64,000 nt of DNA from assembly GCA_028753945.1 (NCBI GenBank), contig JAPNXP010000004.1, positions 4,960,001 through 5,024,000 on the forward strand, in the 5' to 3' direction. The DNA comes from Hexactinellida sp. DTS-2022. Its lineage: Eukaryota; Porifera; Hexactinellida. Numbering within the stretch: position 1 is the first letter of the stretch; each line of letters starts with the position of its first letter. Below, one piece after another: positions 21,601 through 30,738 of the stretch. The translations under genes were made by a program, and so were the position numbers. The notes under the pieces were generated by a model that saw only the letters and a program-made list of their open reading frames with translations, was not told the DNA's origin and did no database searches.

Positions 21601-23544
21601 CATTAGAACCGACCTAAATATTATTTTCTGAATTTTTCAAAAAAATTCAGAACAATTTTGGCCCACGAAAACAATTAGCGCGCCGGGCGTTTATTCGAAG
21701 CAATACGGTAAATAACAATAATAATACATGTAATTCGAGCTCTCTCAATAATAAATTGGGTCGAACTAACAGATGTTGACTGTAATAACAATTAATAAAT
21801 AACTTATATGTAGACCGCCTATTTCTAGAACATGTTTTCTTACCTAAATACTATGACCCATAAACTTTTGGTCTACAAATTATTTGCTTATTAAGTATGG
21901 GCTTTTATAGACCGTCTACATATAAGGAAGCTCAACAATTAAATGGTAATCAACTGGCTCAACTTAATACAAACCCATGTAAGTTGTTAAATTGGGACCA
22001 TAGGGCTTGTTCATAATAAAAAGTATTTCAAACTAACGGACAAAAAACTGTTCACAATAAGCATGTACATACAATTAATTGATATCTAAGCTTTGAGAAA
22101 TTATCTAATAAGAATAATTTGAGGTAGCAAGATTGAAAGCATAAACAATGGATAAACAGACATAATATACGATTGGGAATCGATATAATAGCCATACACT
22201 CCATACTTAGTGTTCTTGTAAGATTTTGATTAGAGGGCAATTTTAGAAAATAGTGTAAATTAGATTCTGAGAGTATTAAATTAGTTGCCTAAATTATAGT
22301 GCATTCGCAAAAATAATTAGAGTATAAGGGGCCATTCAAACTGGAATTTTCAGGAATTTAACATTACATAAGAGCCAAATTAACCAATGTGTGACAAACC
22401 ATACTATTTCTATTACAAAATGGCCCAAAAAGGCGTGACATAGGAGGGGGTGTATAATTTTCGGGATTTTAACATTACATAAGATTTTAAATGCCTCTAA
22501 TACGTAACATTAATTTGTGATTTAGGCGTATGAAAATTGCATCAGACCCGGATTAGGAACGTAATTACAAATGGCTGTATAATAGACTGTACTAACAGCC
22601 CTAATACGCCTTAGTTAAGAAAATAGTGTGTAATGTAATTTTGTAAATTAATGTAATTTTTGTAAATTAGTGTAATTTAATTTTGCTAAGTGTGTGTAAA
22701 TTAGATTCTAAATGAGATGCCTAATTATAGTGTAATCACAGAAAATTAGAATATAAAATTTATGTTTTAAACAATAAGTAAACGCTTCAAAGTTAACCAT
22801 GTTCCATACACAATCCTTTTCTATTACAAAATGGCCCAAATAGCGAGATATAGAAACGGGATCTTATCGCTACATAACGTACTAACTGCCCCTAATCAGT
22901 ATCACCTGTAGCTCTAGCTGTACGGACAGAGAGTGTAGGAGGACTTCGTGTTCGTTCCCGACTCCCCCCTCCTCTGTCTGGAACATACAGCTGCGGACCG
23001 TGTCGACTACCTCCCACACCCCCGGGCCCTCTCTCGGGCCCGAGACCAGCTCCAGACTCTTCTGGTATACCAACTCAAGTACCTAAAGGGCAGGGACAAT
23101 TATTTTTAAAAATACAAAAAATAATAATAGTAATAAATAATAATAATAAAAATTTTAAACTTAGAAAAAATTAAAAATATAATTTAAAAAATATAAAAAT
23201 AAAATGATTTAATGTTGATTTTAACTACAGTCGACTCCGCTAAATAGGGCCACTTTGGTCCGAGGGTAGTTTGACCCCATTAAGCGGAGAAATCTATAAA
23301 CCGGTGGCTCTATTAAGCGGAGTTGACTATCTATATATCATAATATCATCTCCACCTGTTTGAATGTGGGGCTGTCGGGTCGGAACATGGACTCCTCCAC
23401 CCCGTAGCTGGCGTTCTGGCTCTGGTTGACTATTCCCAGCAGGTACAGGGATGAGGAGGAATAGTTGGGATCCAAATCCTCAGTGAGGCCGAACCCCTCG
23501 TGAACCGTATCCTCAGGGGATGACGTAGTAAACCCCTCTGCCAT
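12638..23544 (-). CDS. Coiled-coil tail-anchored protein, KASH5/CCDC155-like (putative LINC-complex protein)
   Basis: Six exons: 23356-23544, 22906-23082, 21100-21384, 20198-20524, 14664-15172, 12638-14276. All junctions are GT/AG and in frame, giving about 1041 residues. I chose the start M-A-E-G-F-T; no upstream in-frame ATG is seen. Residues 60-165 resemble the EF-hand-like head of KASH5, including D-S-F-T-L-A-M-E-S-W-I. Long Gln/Glu/Leu coiled coils follow (about 190-370, 395-440 and 565-760). One membrane helix lies at about 988-1006, leaving a 35-residue tail ending S-D-F-T-P-I-T. Known KASH proteins have the same layout: cytosolic dimer, one outer nuclear membrane helix, and a short lumenal tail that binds SUN proteins. 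The canonical C-terminal P-P-P-X is absent, so membership is inference. Another coiled-coil ER tail-anchored protein such as LRMP/Jaw1 is possible. Intron 4 (15173-20197) is about 5 kb and carries other genes. Confidence 0.75.
14486..14621. mobile_element. Family Q MITE in KASH5-like intron 5
   Basis: AGTGCAACTTCGTTA at the left is mirrored by AATAGAAGTTGCACT at the right. The element lies inside the intron 14277-14663. Confidence 0.6.
15521..15650. mobile_element. Family P palindromic element (near-perfect hairpin)
   Basis: AAAATTACAGCTGTGCCGA at 15530 is mirrored by TCGGCACAGCTGTAATTTTA at 15620-15639, with GGAGGCACTA and TAGTGCCTTC pairing inside. The whole unit folds on itself. A sister copy lies at 27661-27791 and a fragment at 32980. 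Confidence 0.8.
15877..16605. repeat. 21-bp minisatellite, about 34 units, encoding a heptad
   Basis: The unit is GAAATTGGATTTCTTGTTCGW, where W is T or A. Units are nearly identical apart from that T/A position and a few single changes. Because 21 is a multiple of 3, frames stay open on both strands. One minus frame reads E-Q-E-I-Q-F-L/H, a heptad able to form a coiled coil, fused to retroelement-derived residues upstream. It sits in intron 4 of the KASH5-like gene. Degenerate units of the same repeat occur at 39730-39880. I regard it as satellite DNA rather than a proven gene. Confidence 0.9.
16610..16880 (-). pseudogene. Degenerate C-terminal scrap of a retroelement polyprotein
   Basis: The minus strand reads E-L-E-K-R-R-K-Y-Q-Q-R, then after a frameshift V-E-K-S-S-F-T-P-L-V-F-S, G-G-M-G and F-A-L-L-R-S-A-I-L-C-I-Q-G. 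This resembles the tail often found after reverse transcriptase in invertebrate retroelements: a Lys/Arg-rich helix, then F-T-P-L-V-F, G-G-M-G and a L-L-R-S-A-I block. No reverse transcriptase domain is present here. The frameshift and truncation mark it as dead. The minisatellite starts directly at its 3' end. Confidence 0.55.
16945..17095. repeat. TATCAA-rich simple repeat
   Basis: ACTATATCAAGT and ATATCAATATCAAG words repeat, including two copies of TCAAGTCTTGCGGTATCAT (at 16952 and 17074). Confidence 0.7.
17163..17448 (-). pseudogene. Ubiquitin-like protein gene with one frameshift
   Basis: From the ATG at 17448 the minus strand encodes a beta-grasp start (M-V-Y-V-S-G-L-E-V-K-V-I-S-I) and a helix (T-I-L-E-L-K-Y-Q-I-E). 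In another frame it continues K-I-E-N-Q-W-L-S-F-Q-N-E-E-L-E, then F-S-D-Y-D-I and R-L-I-G-G-G-G. These match ubiquitin landmarks in order: K-I-Q at the helix, Q-Q-R-L-I-F, L-S-D-Y-N-I and R-L-R-G-G. The two halves are joined by a one-base shift at an A6 run near 17330; the interval is 286 bases, 3n+1. A short tail follows the Gly-Gly, as in processed precursors. It is either a recent pseudogene, a sequencing error in the A run, or a live gene with frameshifting. It lies in the large intron of the KASH5-like gene, same strand. Confidence 0.6.
17692..17939. mobile_element. Family B MITE followed by a family D fragment
   Basis: B runs 17692-17833 (CAGTAGATGCCAGATATAA to GGCATCCACTG). D sequence runs on to AGTCTACTG at 17939, its left end lost. 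B probably inserted into D. Confidence 0.7.
18049..18930 (+). CDS. Intronless NHL-type beta-propeller protein with a predicted myristoylation site
   Basis: A 293-residue single-exon frame on the plus strand inside an intron of the minus-strand KASH5-like gene. Degenerate NHL repeats are visible, with strands such as S-I-Y-L-T-D-H, R-L-Y-V-T-D-T, G-R-I-Y-V-C-D-N-G-N-S-R-I and N-L-L-L-F-D-A spaced about 45 residues apart, so a propeller is likely. No RING, B-box or coiled coil precedes them. The N-terminus M-G-N-R-N-N-S-S has Gly2 and Ser6, fitting N-myristoylation (prediction only). It is related to, but shorter and more divergent than, the NHL genes at 30739, 37082 and 40157. Function is unknown; NHL propellers bind RNA or protein. 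Confidence 0.8.
   Translation: MGNRNNSSKKAPVQGVKIRIQETMPIHYTGSITSNDDSSSIYLTDHTTHQIVHIDLNNLEQRVIVGNKPGSFPWATKYVDNRLYVTDTFQHSLTMYDIDGNCLHKFGNKCVVSRFLDSINIDVTSLNNPREISTDNKGRIYVCDNGNSRILVLTPDLYLITYVEVPYPSDVIAKEYELLVYSNERCAISVINEKQRRLGDVDNYPLGFRKMNLFYIERFGRDRNGNLLLFDATGGQILVVEELSFRLIKRIVDSKTQYLNYMYKLPREDKVAVLFKERDETGNNCIYFRFIHL
18985..19515. repeat. TATACGTT / CATACGTT array
   Basis: Roughly 530 bp built from 8-12 bp words (CATTATACGTT, ATCATACGTT, ACCATACGTT), in both orientations near the ends and direct in the middle (19135-19300). A unique stretch lies at 19300-19380. Every word holds the self-complementary core ACGT, so the array can fold. It begins just 3' of the NHL stop. Confidence 0.85.
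19850..19990. repeat. Short tandem repeat (GGGATTTGTGTTTWCCAATTC type)
   Basis: Three to four units of about 40-60 bp contain ATTTGTGTTTTCCAATTCCA or its A-variant, with internal CCAATT and ACAATT triplets. Confidence 0.7.
20625..20811. mobile_element. Family H MITE in KASH5-like intron 3
   Basis: CAGTCGAAATCGGATTATTT mirrored by AAATAATCCGATTTCGACTG, TA on both sides. The word CGGATTATTTTGTC is repeated inside. Confidence 0.85.
20835..20976. mobile_element. Family A MITE in KASH5-like intron 3
   Basis: CAGTAGAACCTCGTTAATAC to AACGAGGTTCTACTG, TA flanked. A second loose A-type end lies at 21040-21069. Confidence 0.85.
21801..22070. mobile_element. Family M MITE plus family C fragment in KASH5-like intron 2
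   Basis: M runs 21801-21935 (ACTTATATGTAGACCG to GACCGTCTACATATAAG). C sequence (AAGTTGTTAAATTGGGACC, CTGTTCACAATAAGCATG) runs 21955-22070. Confidence 0.65.
22325..22475. mobile_element. Family O element, copy without an internal MITE
   Basis: Shares AACCAATGTGTGACAAACCAT and GCGTGACATAG(G)AGGGG with copies at 45690, 42245, 60590 and 62646. Here no family B sequence interrupts it. Confidence 0.6.
22480..22615. repeat. Dispersed repeat (also at 39170-39285 and 45425-45520)
   Basis: Shared words: CGTAACATTAATTTGTGATT and ACAAATGGCTGTATAATA. The 45-kb copy is inverted. The class is not recognised. Confidence 0.65.
23228..23328. mobile_element. Family J MITE in KASH5-like intron 1
   Basis: CAGTCGACTCCGCTAAATA to ATTAAGCGGAGTTGACT. 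It ends 27 bp from the splice donor. Confidence 0.8.
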
Positions 23545-24112
23545 ATAGCTAGCTGTATTCTTAGCTATATAAGCTACCTGTCTATCAGCATTAGTCACAA
23601 CAAAAACTTTCTTAAGCCACCAAATTTTGCCTTTGGTGGCTTAATTAATTACTAAGTAATCCGTGAATTATTTGACTCAGTGCAGATTATATTGCCCGTA
23701 GTAAAAATTTTGAGATCTTGTGGACCCCAGGTTGGGAACCACTGGTTTAGGAAATAACAGCATTATAATAGTTAGATTTGCAAAGGATGTGGAACAACCC
23801 CGTCCTGGACGCTCATTCCCCCAATTTCCCATACATTTAAGAATGGCTGTTAGATTATTTTTAAAGAACAATATGCCACGAGTGCCGCCAGCTATCATAG
23901 TAAATCGGTCTATTTATGAGTAGCTAACAAGTTCAAGGGAAATGCTCGGAACCTCTTGGGGCCTAAGCTAAACGTAGGAACAATATTCTGTCCCATTAGT
24001 GAGATGAATACAAATCCGTCTACATAAACCAATATAATCACACGTTTAAAACTCCCATTTATCAATAGAGATAACATAATGCAAGCAACATACATATTTA
24101 CGTTACACCAAG

Positions 24113-26062
24113 CTAAGGAAACAGATGTCTGTGTGTCTCTATAAAGTACAAACTCTTGGACAGCTGAGCTAAGCCATTGAACAAAGCTACTATCTCTCCA
24201 CGAGCTAAATTCCTAAGCAGATCCCCGTTATTAGGGTAGGATAGGTGTGAATTTAATAATATTTTGAGAGAAGTCGCAATTGCTCGTGTCTGCAGATTTC
24301 CCCACAGTTTGCATCTCTGACAGGACACACAATCCATAATGCGAGAAATATTCGCGAACGCATCGCGAATACTACTCACGTGTTCGAATTCTGCGAAAAA
24401 CACGAGTTCTGGATTGAAACTTAATTCCGCAGATCTAACAATTGAGAGCAAGGCAGTTACTAGCTCCTGCGACTCAATATCTTGTTGCGAATTTCCGGTG
24501 TAAAACACGGCTCGAGTTAAATCGGATTCTGCTTGCGAAAGTGCGTATAATTCTACTAGAAATGTAAAGTAAATATTCTTAAGCCAAACGGGTCCCTGTT
24601 CTTTGGTGGTGTTGGGACTGAATCGACGGTAGAATTCATTCAGATTAACATTCCAATCCTCCTTTCCGAACACCTGGCAGGAATACTTGTAGTGCTCACA
24701 AATATGCAAACTAATGCTGGCATGCAGTCCGGAAATTAAGCGGTAAAAAGCGCGTTTTTCAATACAGAGACTAGCCAATGACCTTTCAGTAAATATCCTA
24801 TTCAGTTTATACGATTTATTCATACCAGGGGGTAGAAAACAATTTTCCTTATAAATACTTTTCCAAACTTTAGATGCATCAATGCCTTTATAAGCAGTGT
24901 ACTGTTCTCGGTTAGATTGTAGGTCGTAAAATGAACTGTTTTGGTCTTCGTATAAACCTTGTTGATCCTCGAAACAAATATCAACTGACTCTGTAGTGGC
25001 CCAAATAGCTATTTCTCTGGATTCAGATTGTGTGAGCGTGTTGTTAATAGCGCCCAGTGATTGGGGAATATCTTGACGACAGAGAGTGTGTATTTGGTAT
25101 GCAGGGACTTCTGTGTCGTCACAACATTCCAATTCACAGTCTGGCATTGTACAGGTTTCTAGGGGCACCCAGAAGCGACATTGTCTCGTCAAGTTAGTCT
25201 AGAGATAAGAAATACTATAATACAGTAAATTTATCGTTAAATCATTAGATTAGATGATTATATAATAAATACAATACTATAATACAGCAAATTATGGTTA
25301 ACAGGAACACCAGGGGACCGTATAAAATATTTCCTTTATACATTAATGAATGTCACTAACAGGGTTAAAATTAGAAAAATATTAATAATTACAAATATAA
25401 TTATGAGGAAATTCGATTTCTACTTATGTATATGTGGAACTTCGTTAGTGCGAACACCAGGGGACGGTCAAAATGCGTTCGCCTTATCTAGAATTCGTAT
25501 TATCCGGTGTAATTTATATTGAAAAAGGCTTTAAAGGGGATTGAAATAGTGTTCGTATCAACCGTGTTCGTACTAACGTGGTCTAATGTACGTTGTTTGT
25601 CAAAGTGTAAATAATAATAATGTAATTACGATATACAGTCGACTCCGCTTAATAAAGTGCCTCGGGACCAGGTTAACGTTGACCCGATTAAGCGGAGGAA
25701 TCTATTAACCGGTGGCTCTATTAAGCAGTCGACTGTAATTTAATGTATATCTGTGTAATATAATCCTGTCCGTATAACGGAGTTTCTATCTAACAGACCT
25801 GATAATATCTGAAGTAAGGTCGCTTCACCAGTTGAGTAATGAGAGGGTGAAATAACTCTAAATTGAATCTATGTAGAGTTTCGACAGACGGACATGAAAG
25901 CTCTACGGGACCAAACAGCTGAGAAAAACAGGAATTAAACTCTTCAGGAGAAAAAGATTGTTGGTTAGAAGTTTGGAATAGGAACTGAGATTGAGTTAGG
26001 AGAGAAAAACCGAAGATGTAAATATATAAAAGTTCTAAGAAAACTAACATACTGAATTGCAA
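24113..26062 (-). CDS. ERO1: Endoplasmic reticulum oxidoreductin
   Basis: Two exons: 25799-26062 and 24113-25198, GT/AG with a phase-0 join, about 449 residues. Exon 1 starts with a hydrophobic signal segment, then P-S-V-E-T-L-H-R-F-N and Y-F-R-Y-Y-Q. Exon 2 continues R-Q-C-R-F-W, the shuttle cysteine region (C-T-M-P-D-C-E-L-E-C-C), V-W-K-S-I-Y-K-E-N-C-F, and the active-site C-V-S-C-Q-R-C at about 378-384 before K-L-W-G-N-L-Q-T. The E-I-V-A-L-F-N segment is also present. ERO1 is the FAD-dependent oxidase that reoxidises PDI in the ER lumen and makes H2O2. All catalytic cysteines are present. The intron carries A, J and D-like MITE sequence. The gene is upstream of the KASH5-like gene on the same strand. 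Confidence 0.95.
25434..25735. mobile_element. Family A then family J MITEs in the ERO1 intron
   Basis: A-type sequence runs about 25434-25589 (TTCGTTAGTGCGAACACCAG to GTACTAACGTGGTC). J is 25635-25735 (CAGTCGACTCCGCTTAATA to TTAAGCAGTCGACTG). D-like sequence is also present around 25285-25320. Confidence 0.75.
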
Positions 26063-26855
26063 TACAATTTATTATAATTCCTATTATATAGAAATCAAAC
26101 CTTATCGAACAATAGCCTTATAAAAAACATAAAATGAATCAATTGTTTGAGAAATTAAATTGTATGACGTTTAAATCTATTCTTAGATACAATACAAGGA
26201 AATTAACAAATTAATCTACCATCATAAATTTGCTAAAAATATGGCGAAAATTCATTGGTCAAACAAAACTCAATCAAATAGAATATAGTATAACCTCGTT
26301 AGTACGTACGCACACAGTTCAGTGCCATTCAAAGCCCCCCGATTAACCGGTGTCCCAATTAAGCGGAGTACACTGTATATTACTACATAAATACTTGTCT
26401 GAAACTTATTTTTGATAATTCTGTTGTAATATACAAAAATTGAAGATTTTTACCAAATTTTCCTGTTCGGATTAGCGAGGATCGAGGATGTACTGTACTT
26501 AGTTCCACTTATAGTTCCATACAGGCAAAGTTTCTGCTCGCCTAGATTTAGTTTGACTCACTCACACACGGCGCCTAAAACGCACAATTTAGTTTTATAT
26601 GGGAGCATTTGTCAATTTACGTGCCTAGAAAAGTTTCCTTTCAAATTTACGTTTATGGATTAAACCATCTTGCGTTTAATGCCATTCATTCATTATGTAT
26701 AGATAATAAATGATATAAATAGTTAATTATTTTAGCAATGTTATCCACTGTGAGTTGAGTTAAGTAAACAAATTCCCAATTAAATTATATTTGCTTTAAC
26801 GCAAAAATTACAGAAAATTGTTTGTAAAACAAAAGGACTGTCTGTCACACATTGG

Positions 26856-27571
26856 TTAAGGCTCGACCCCCACCTTCAGAGAAATATAATTAATAATCAT
26901 TAATTAGGTTTTATTGCTTATTTCGGGAGGTCTATATGTTGTGTATATTGCCTGCAAATTTAATCTAGAAATATTAAATACTTTACCAAATATGTCACTG
27001 ATAGTAAATTATTTCAATATAAATCTTCTAATTTTCCAAAATATTTTCAATGTCAAAGGCGTACCTACATGCGCCCTCATAACATAAAATATTTGATTGT
27101 ATTTGATGATTTTAGTATTCTGCATTATTAAGTGTATAGTAATACATAACAGGCGCCACTCAATAACGATTCTAAAACTTCTTAAGAATGATGTAAGATT
27201 TTGAATCAAAAAAATGCATAATAATCATGAATCATTGCCAAACTTTCACTATGATGAATAATAATTTTATAGAATGCATTGATATCAACTAAAAAATTGG
27301 TGTCGGTTTAACACTAGTATATGTATTGAATAAATTAAGCTTGATCAGCTCTTAATCTCCTGTGATTTATTTGATATGAGGGCGCATATATTTTCAGTCA
27401 GGTATAGGAATTTGATATTACGCAAAATGGAACTATAATCAATCACTGGAGCGAATATTATTCGAATTCAATTTTGATTGCGGATTTGTTATCAGAATAG
27501 ATAAGGCGAAAACTGATATAAGTGTGGGTTTGCTAGGGGCATTATCTCTGAAGGTGGGGGTCGAGCCTTAA
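26856..27571. mobile_element. TTAA-flanked non-autonomous element (about 0.7 kb)
   Basis: Inverted ends GGCTCGACCCCCACCTTCAG and CTGAAGGTGGGGGTCGAGCC each touch a TTAA (26856-26859 and 27568-27571). A TTAA target duplication is typical of piggyBac-like elements, but no transposase is encoded. Confidence 0.8.
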
Positions 27572-27660
27572 GATAGAAACAAAATTCCAATTTATTAATC
27601 GATCCTTTATCCCGTAACAACTTGATAAATGTGTGTAAACACCTTCAGGCGTTCATGACA

Positions 27661-27791
27661 TGTCGAAAAAATCCAAAATTGCAGCCTGTGCCGAAAGTAT
27701 TCCCATTGGAGGCACTACCCTACCCAACCACCAAATGTAGTGCCTCCAAAGGGAAATGCGTCGGCACAGGCTGCAATTTTGGATTTTTGAC
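27661..27791. mobile_element. Family P palindromic element
   Basis: AAATCCAAAATTGCAGCCTG at the left pairs with CAGGCTGCAATTTTGGATTT at the right. GGAGGCACTA and TAGTGCCTCC pair inside. It forms a hairpin of about 130 nt. Confidence 0.85.
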
Positions 27792-28001
27792 GTCAACAAA
27801 GGTCAAAATCATTGTCTTATAGAATATTAAGTAACGAATTATAAGAAACAGATTGTGAGAAACGGCATTTCTAATAGTATTGAAAAAGTATCGTTTATAA
27901 GAACAAAGTTCTTCAAACATATATTATTAGAGTAGAACCTGTCTAATCCGACACACGTTGGGATAGGGAAAAATGTCGAATTGGATTATGCTGGTCTAAT
28001 A

Positions 28002-28299
28002 CAGTGGTTCTCAACCTTTTTCCAAAAAAAGTCAGGATATTACCCCTTTTGCTATAATTCCCTCCAGCACTACAATGTAGAATTTGGGTATTGAAATAAC
28101 TGAAAAACTAAGTGAAATATAAATAATACTGTCAATGAGAACTGTCAATATTATCAATACTAGGTATTTTTAATTACTCAGTGATTAAATCATTCAGTGA
28201 GACAAAGTAATCCAGAAAATTTCATTAATATATCTAAGTATAAATATGTGGAATTCCTCCCCGAGGATGGCCAAATTCCCCCCAGGTTGGGAACCACTG
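28002..28299. mobile_element. hAT-like element with CAGTGGTTCTCAACC ends
   Basis: TIRs CAGTGGTTCTCAACC and GGTTGGGAACCACTG. Flanks GTCTAATA and CTCTAATG agree at six of eight bases, fitting an aged 8-bp duplication. A solitary end of the same family is at 23725-23752. Confidence 0.75.
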
Positions 28300-28976
28300 C
28301 TCTAATGCAAAGTTCGACGCTCATTGGGATAAGTATAGTTAATAAAGAGGTATGCTGGAAATGGTTCGAAAAACCAAAACTGGAAATTGTTCGAAAAACC
28401 AAAACCGGAAATTGTTCGAATTTTTTAGTGTTGCTGCACCATGGATATGAGAAAATCCCGGCTTGAATCCATGGTCCAACAATACAAAATGAAATTCGAA
28501 CTATTTCCTTTTTTGTTCGAACTATTTCCTATTTTGAAAAATTCGAACCATTTCCGCATTACCAATAAAGATACTATCTAGTGTTGTTAGTTTAGATCAT
28601 AGTATGTTAGTATAGTGTTACTAGATAGATAATATGGTGTTGTTAATACGTATAGATAATATATTAGTACAGTGCTAGTATAGATAATGTTATGAGTATA
28701 GGACTTGATACACGGTTAAACATTTCGAAAATTAAAACAAATTTTTATCAAACAGTATGATTTATTGGAGAAGCAGATAACGGGACAGAATTATTAGGAA
28801 CAATTGCATTAAATAAATAGTATCCAAGTGAACACCGAAGAACGAACGTGGAACTTTTACAAGCTGGAATACTACAGTAGACTCTCATTAATTAATGGAA
28901 CACCAGGGGACAGTCAATAATTGTTAGTTTCATCCGGAATTACATATTAAACGGAGTCACTCGCATGCATTGTATA

Positions 28977-30497
28977 CAGGGTTGGAATTTAACCCGGGTT
29001 AAATAGGTTTTGCCCAGCCCAGTGGGTTAAACCCGGGTAAAGCCGGGTTTAATTAGTTTAACCCGGTGTTTTGACGGATTTGGACCCCCCTACAGATTTG
29101 GACCGGGGGGTCCAAATCCGTCAAATATGTAAAATATATATAGTATTTGACGGATTTGGACCCCCCTTTACAGATTTGGACCCCCCTTTAACTTTATAAT
29201 CAAGTCATCATTATTGAGCCTTTACTTCCTGTTTGTCATCACACGTGCTTACTTTCCAACTATATTGATTACGATTACCTATTAGTGTTAGTCCTAGATT
29301 TAGATATTGTTATTATGCCGATTGGGTTAGATTTTGAGATGATACCTATATAGATTGTCTACAATCTTAGTGTTAAATTTTGGACCATGGATTTACAATA
29401 AATTTACAATAAATGTTATAGTTAGAGATATATAACCAAGTAGTAATCCAGAATAAGTGAAATATTATTGGGTTTAATACCAAGCACATTTGAAGTAAAT
29501 TAATGTTGCAAAAGTATAAAATATTAAAGAAAACATGAAAGTGAATATAAATTTTTAGCAAATAAACATTTGAAGAACAATAACAACTAATTGGGTTTAA
29601 CTTTCTTTATTTTTAGAGTATTTTCGACATGAACCGACTGCAAAGGTAGCAAGGCATTCATATTTACACTAAGATTGTAGACAATCTATATAGGTATCAT
29701 CTCAAAATCTAACCCAATCGGCATAATAACAATATCTAAATCTAGGACTAACACTAATAGGTAATCGTAATCAATATAGTTGGAAAGTAAGCACGTGTGA
29801 TGACAAACAGGAAGTAAAGGCTCAATAATGATGACTTGATTATAAAGTTAAAGGGGGGTCCAAATCTGTAAAGGGGGGTCCAAATCCGTCAAATACTATA
29901 TATATTTTACATATTTGACGGATTTGGACCCCCCGGTCCAAATCTGTAGGGGGGTCCAAATCCGTCAAAACACCGGGTTAAAGCGGGTTTTATTCTCCAG
30001 AAACGTATTTTCCCAAGTAATAATCCTTGTTTTCAAATTCAACGATATAATTAATTATTTAAGCGTATGTAAGAGGTGCATATCAAAATCTAATACACTA
30101 ATGAAAATCTAAAACAAATGTAGAGCAAATCACCAGTCAAACTCCACTGAACCTCTCAATTCCCGATAACAGGTTACCAATTTTGCTGTTTTCTCTAAGC
30201 CTAATCTATTTCGAAGTTTGTTCTGGACTAAACTAAAATTAGAACTTTTAAGAAATCCCATTGTTCGTCATCAGGTATTATCAAAAAACATCATTGCGGA
30301 TTCTCAATATAATATTTGCAGAATAAGGATTCTCAATCCAAACAATTGACATAGCTAAAATTAACTTGATTTACAAGTACATTAGAATAAAACCCACTTT
30401 AACCCAGTTTAACCCACAAAAAGGGGTTTTAAACCCGGGTTTAACCCGGGTTTAATCCGGGTTTAACCCGGGGGGTGGGTTAAATTAGCCAACCCTG
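28977..30497. mobile_element. hAT-type element, 1521 bp, exact 8-bp target duplication
   Basis: Ends CAGGGTTGGAATTTAACCC and GGGTTAAATTAGCCAACCCTG. ATTGTATA is repeated exactly at 28969-28976 and 30498-30505. AACCCGGGTT words fill the subterminal regions. No transposase frame is visible. Confidence 0.88.
29060..29979. mobile_element. Fold-back element, about 313-bp near-identical inverted arms
   Basis: Arms 29060-29373 and 29667-29979 are reverse complements with almost no mismatch, around a spacer of about 290 bp. Each arm carries several TTTGACGGATTTGGACCCCC words. It sits inside the hAT element. Confidence 0.85.
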
Positions 30498-30738
30498 ATT
30501 GTATAGGCTAGGGGAACTTTGTACTCCATATTAATACATAGATAATGTATCTAATTCCAATTGACATTATGGTCACTATGCAATCAGCCACGTGTAACCA
30601 AAAAAATTCCCTAACTTTCCAGTTATTTCCATAGTAACCAATAAGCTGCTATGGCATGCTCAGGTTACAAAGTATAAGATAGAATTTGCAGAATCCAAAA
30701 TAAATTACTTGAACAAACTAACTTCATACAACAATCAA

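Larger units (their letters stand above)
28875..30525. mobile_element. Family D MITE split by a nested insertion
   Basis: The left end CAGTAGACTCTCATTA at 28875 and family words (GGAGTCACTCGCATGC) run to 28976. The element resumes after 30505 with TAGGCTAGGGGAAC and decays before a clear right end. Confidence 0.7.
26063..30738. other. 4.7-kb gene-free block of nested transposons
   Basis: No protein gene is visible. In order: a chimeric A/J MITE near 26290-26380; a dispersed repeat at 26520-26640 (resembling 47340-47430 and 61650-61790); a TTAA-flanked element (26856-27571); a family P hairpin (27661-27791); a hAT-like element (28002-28299); and a triple nest (28875 to 30497). Confidence 0.8.
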
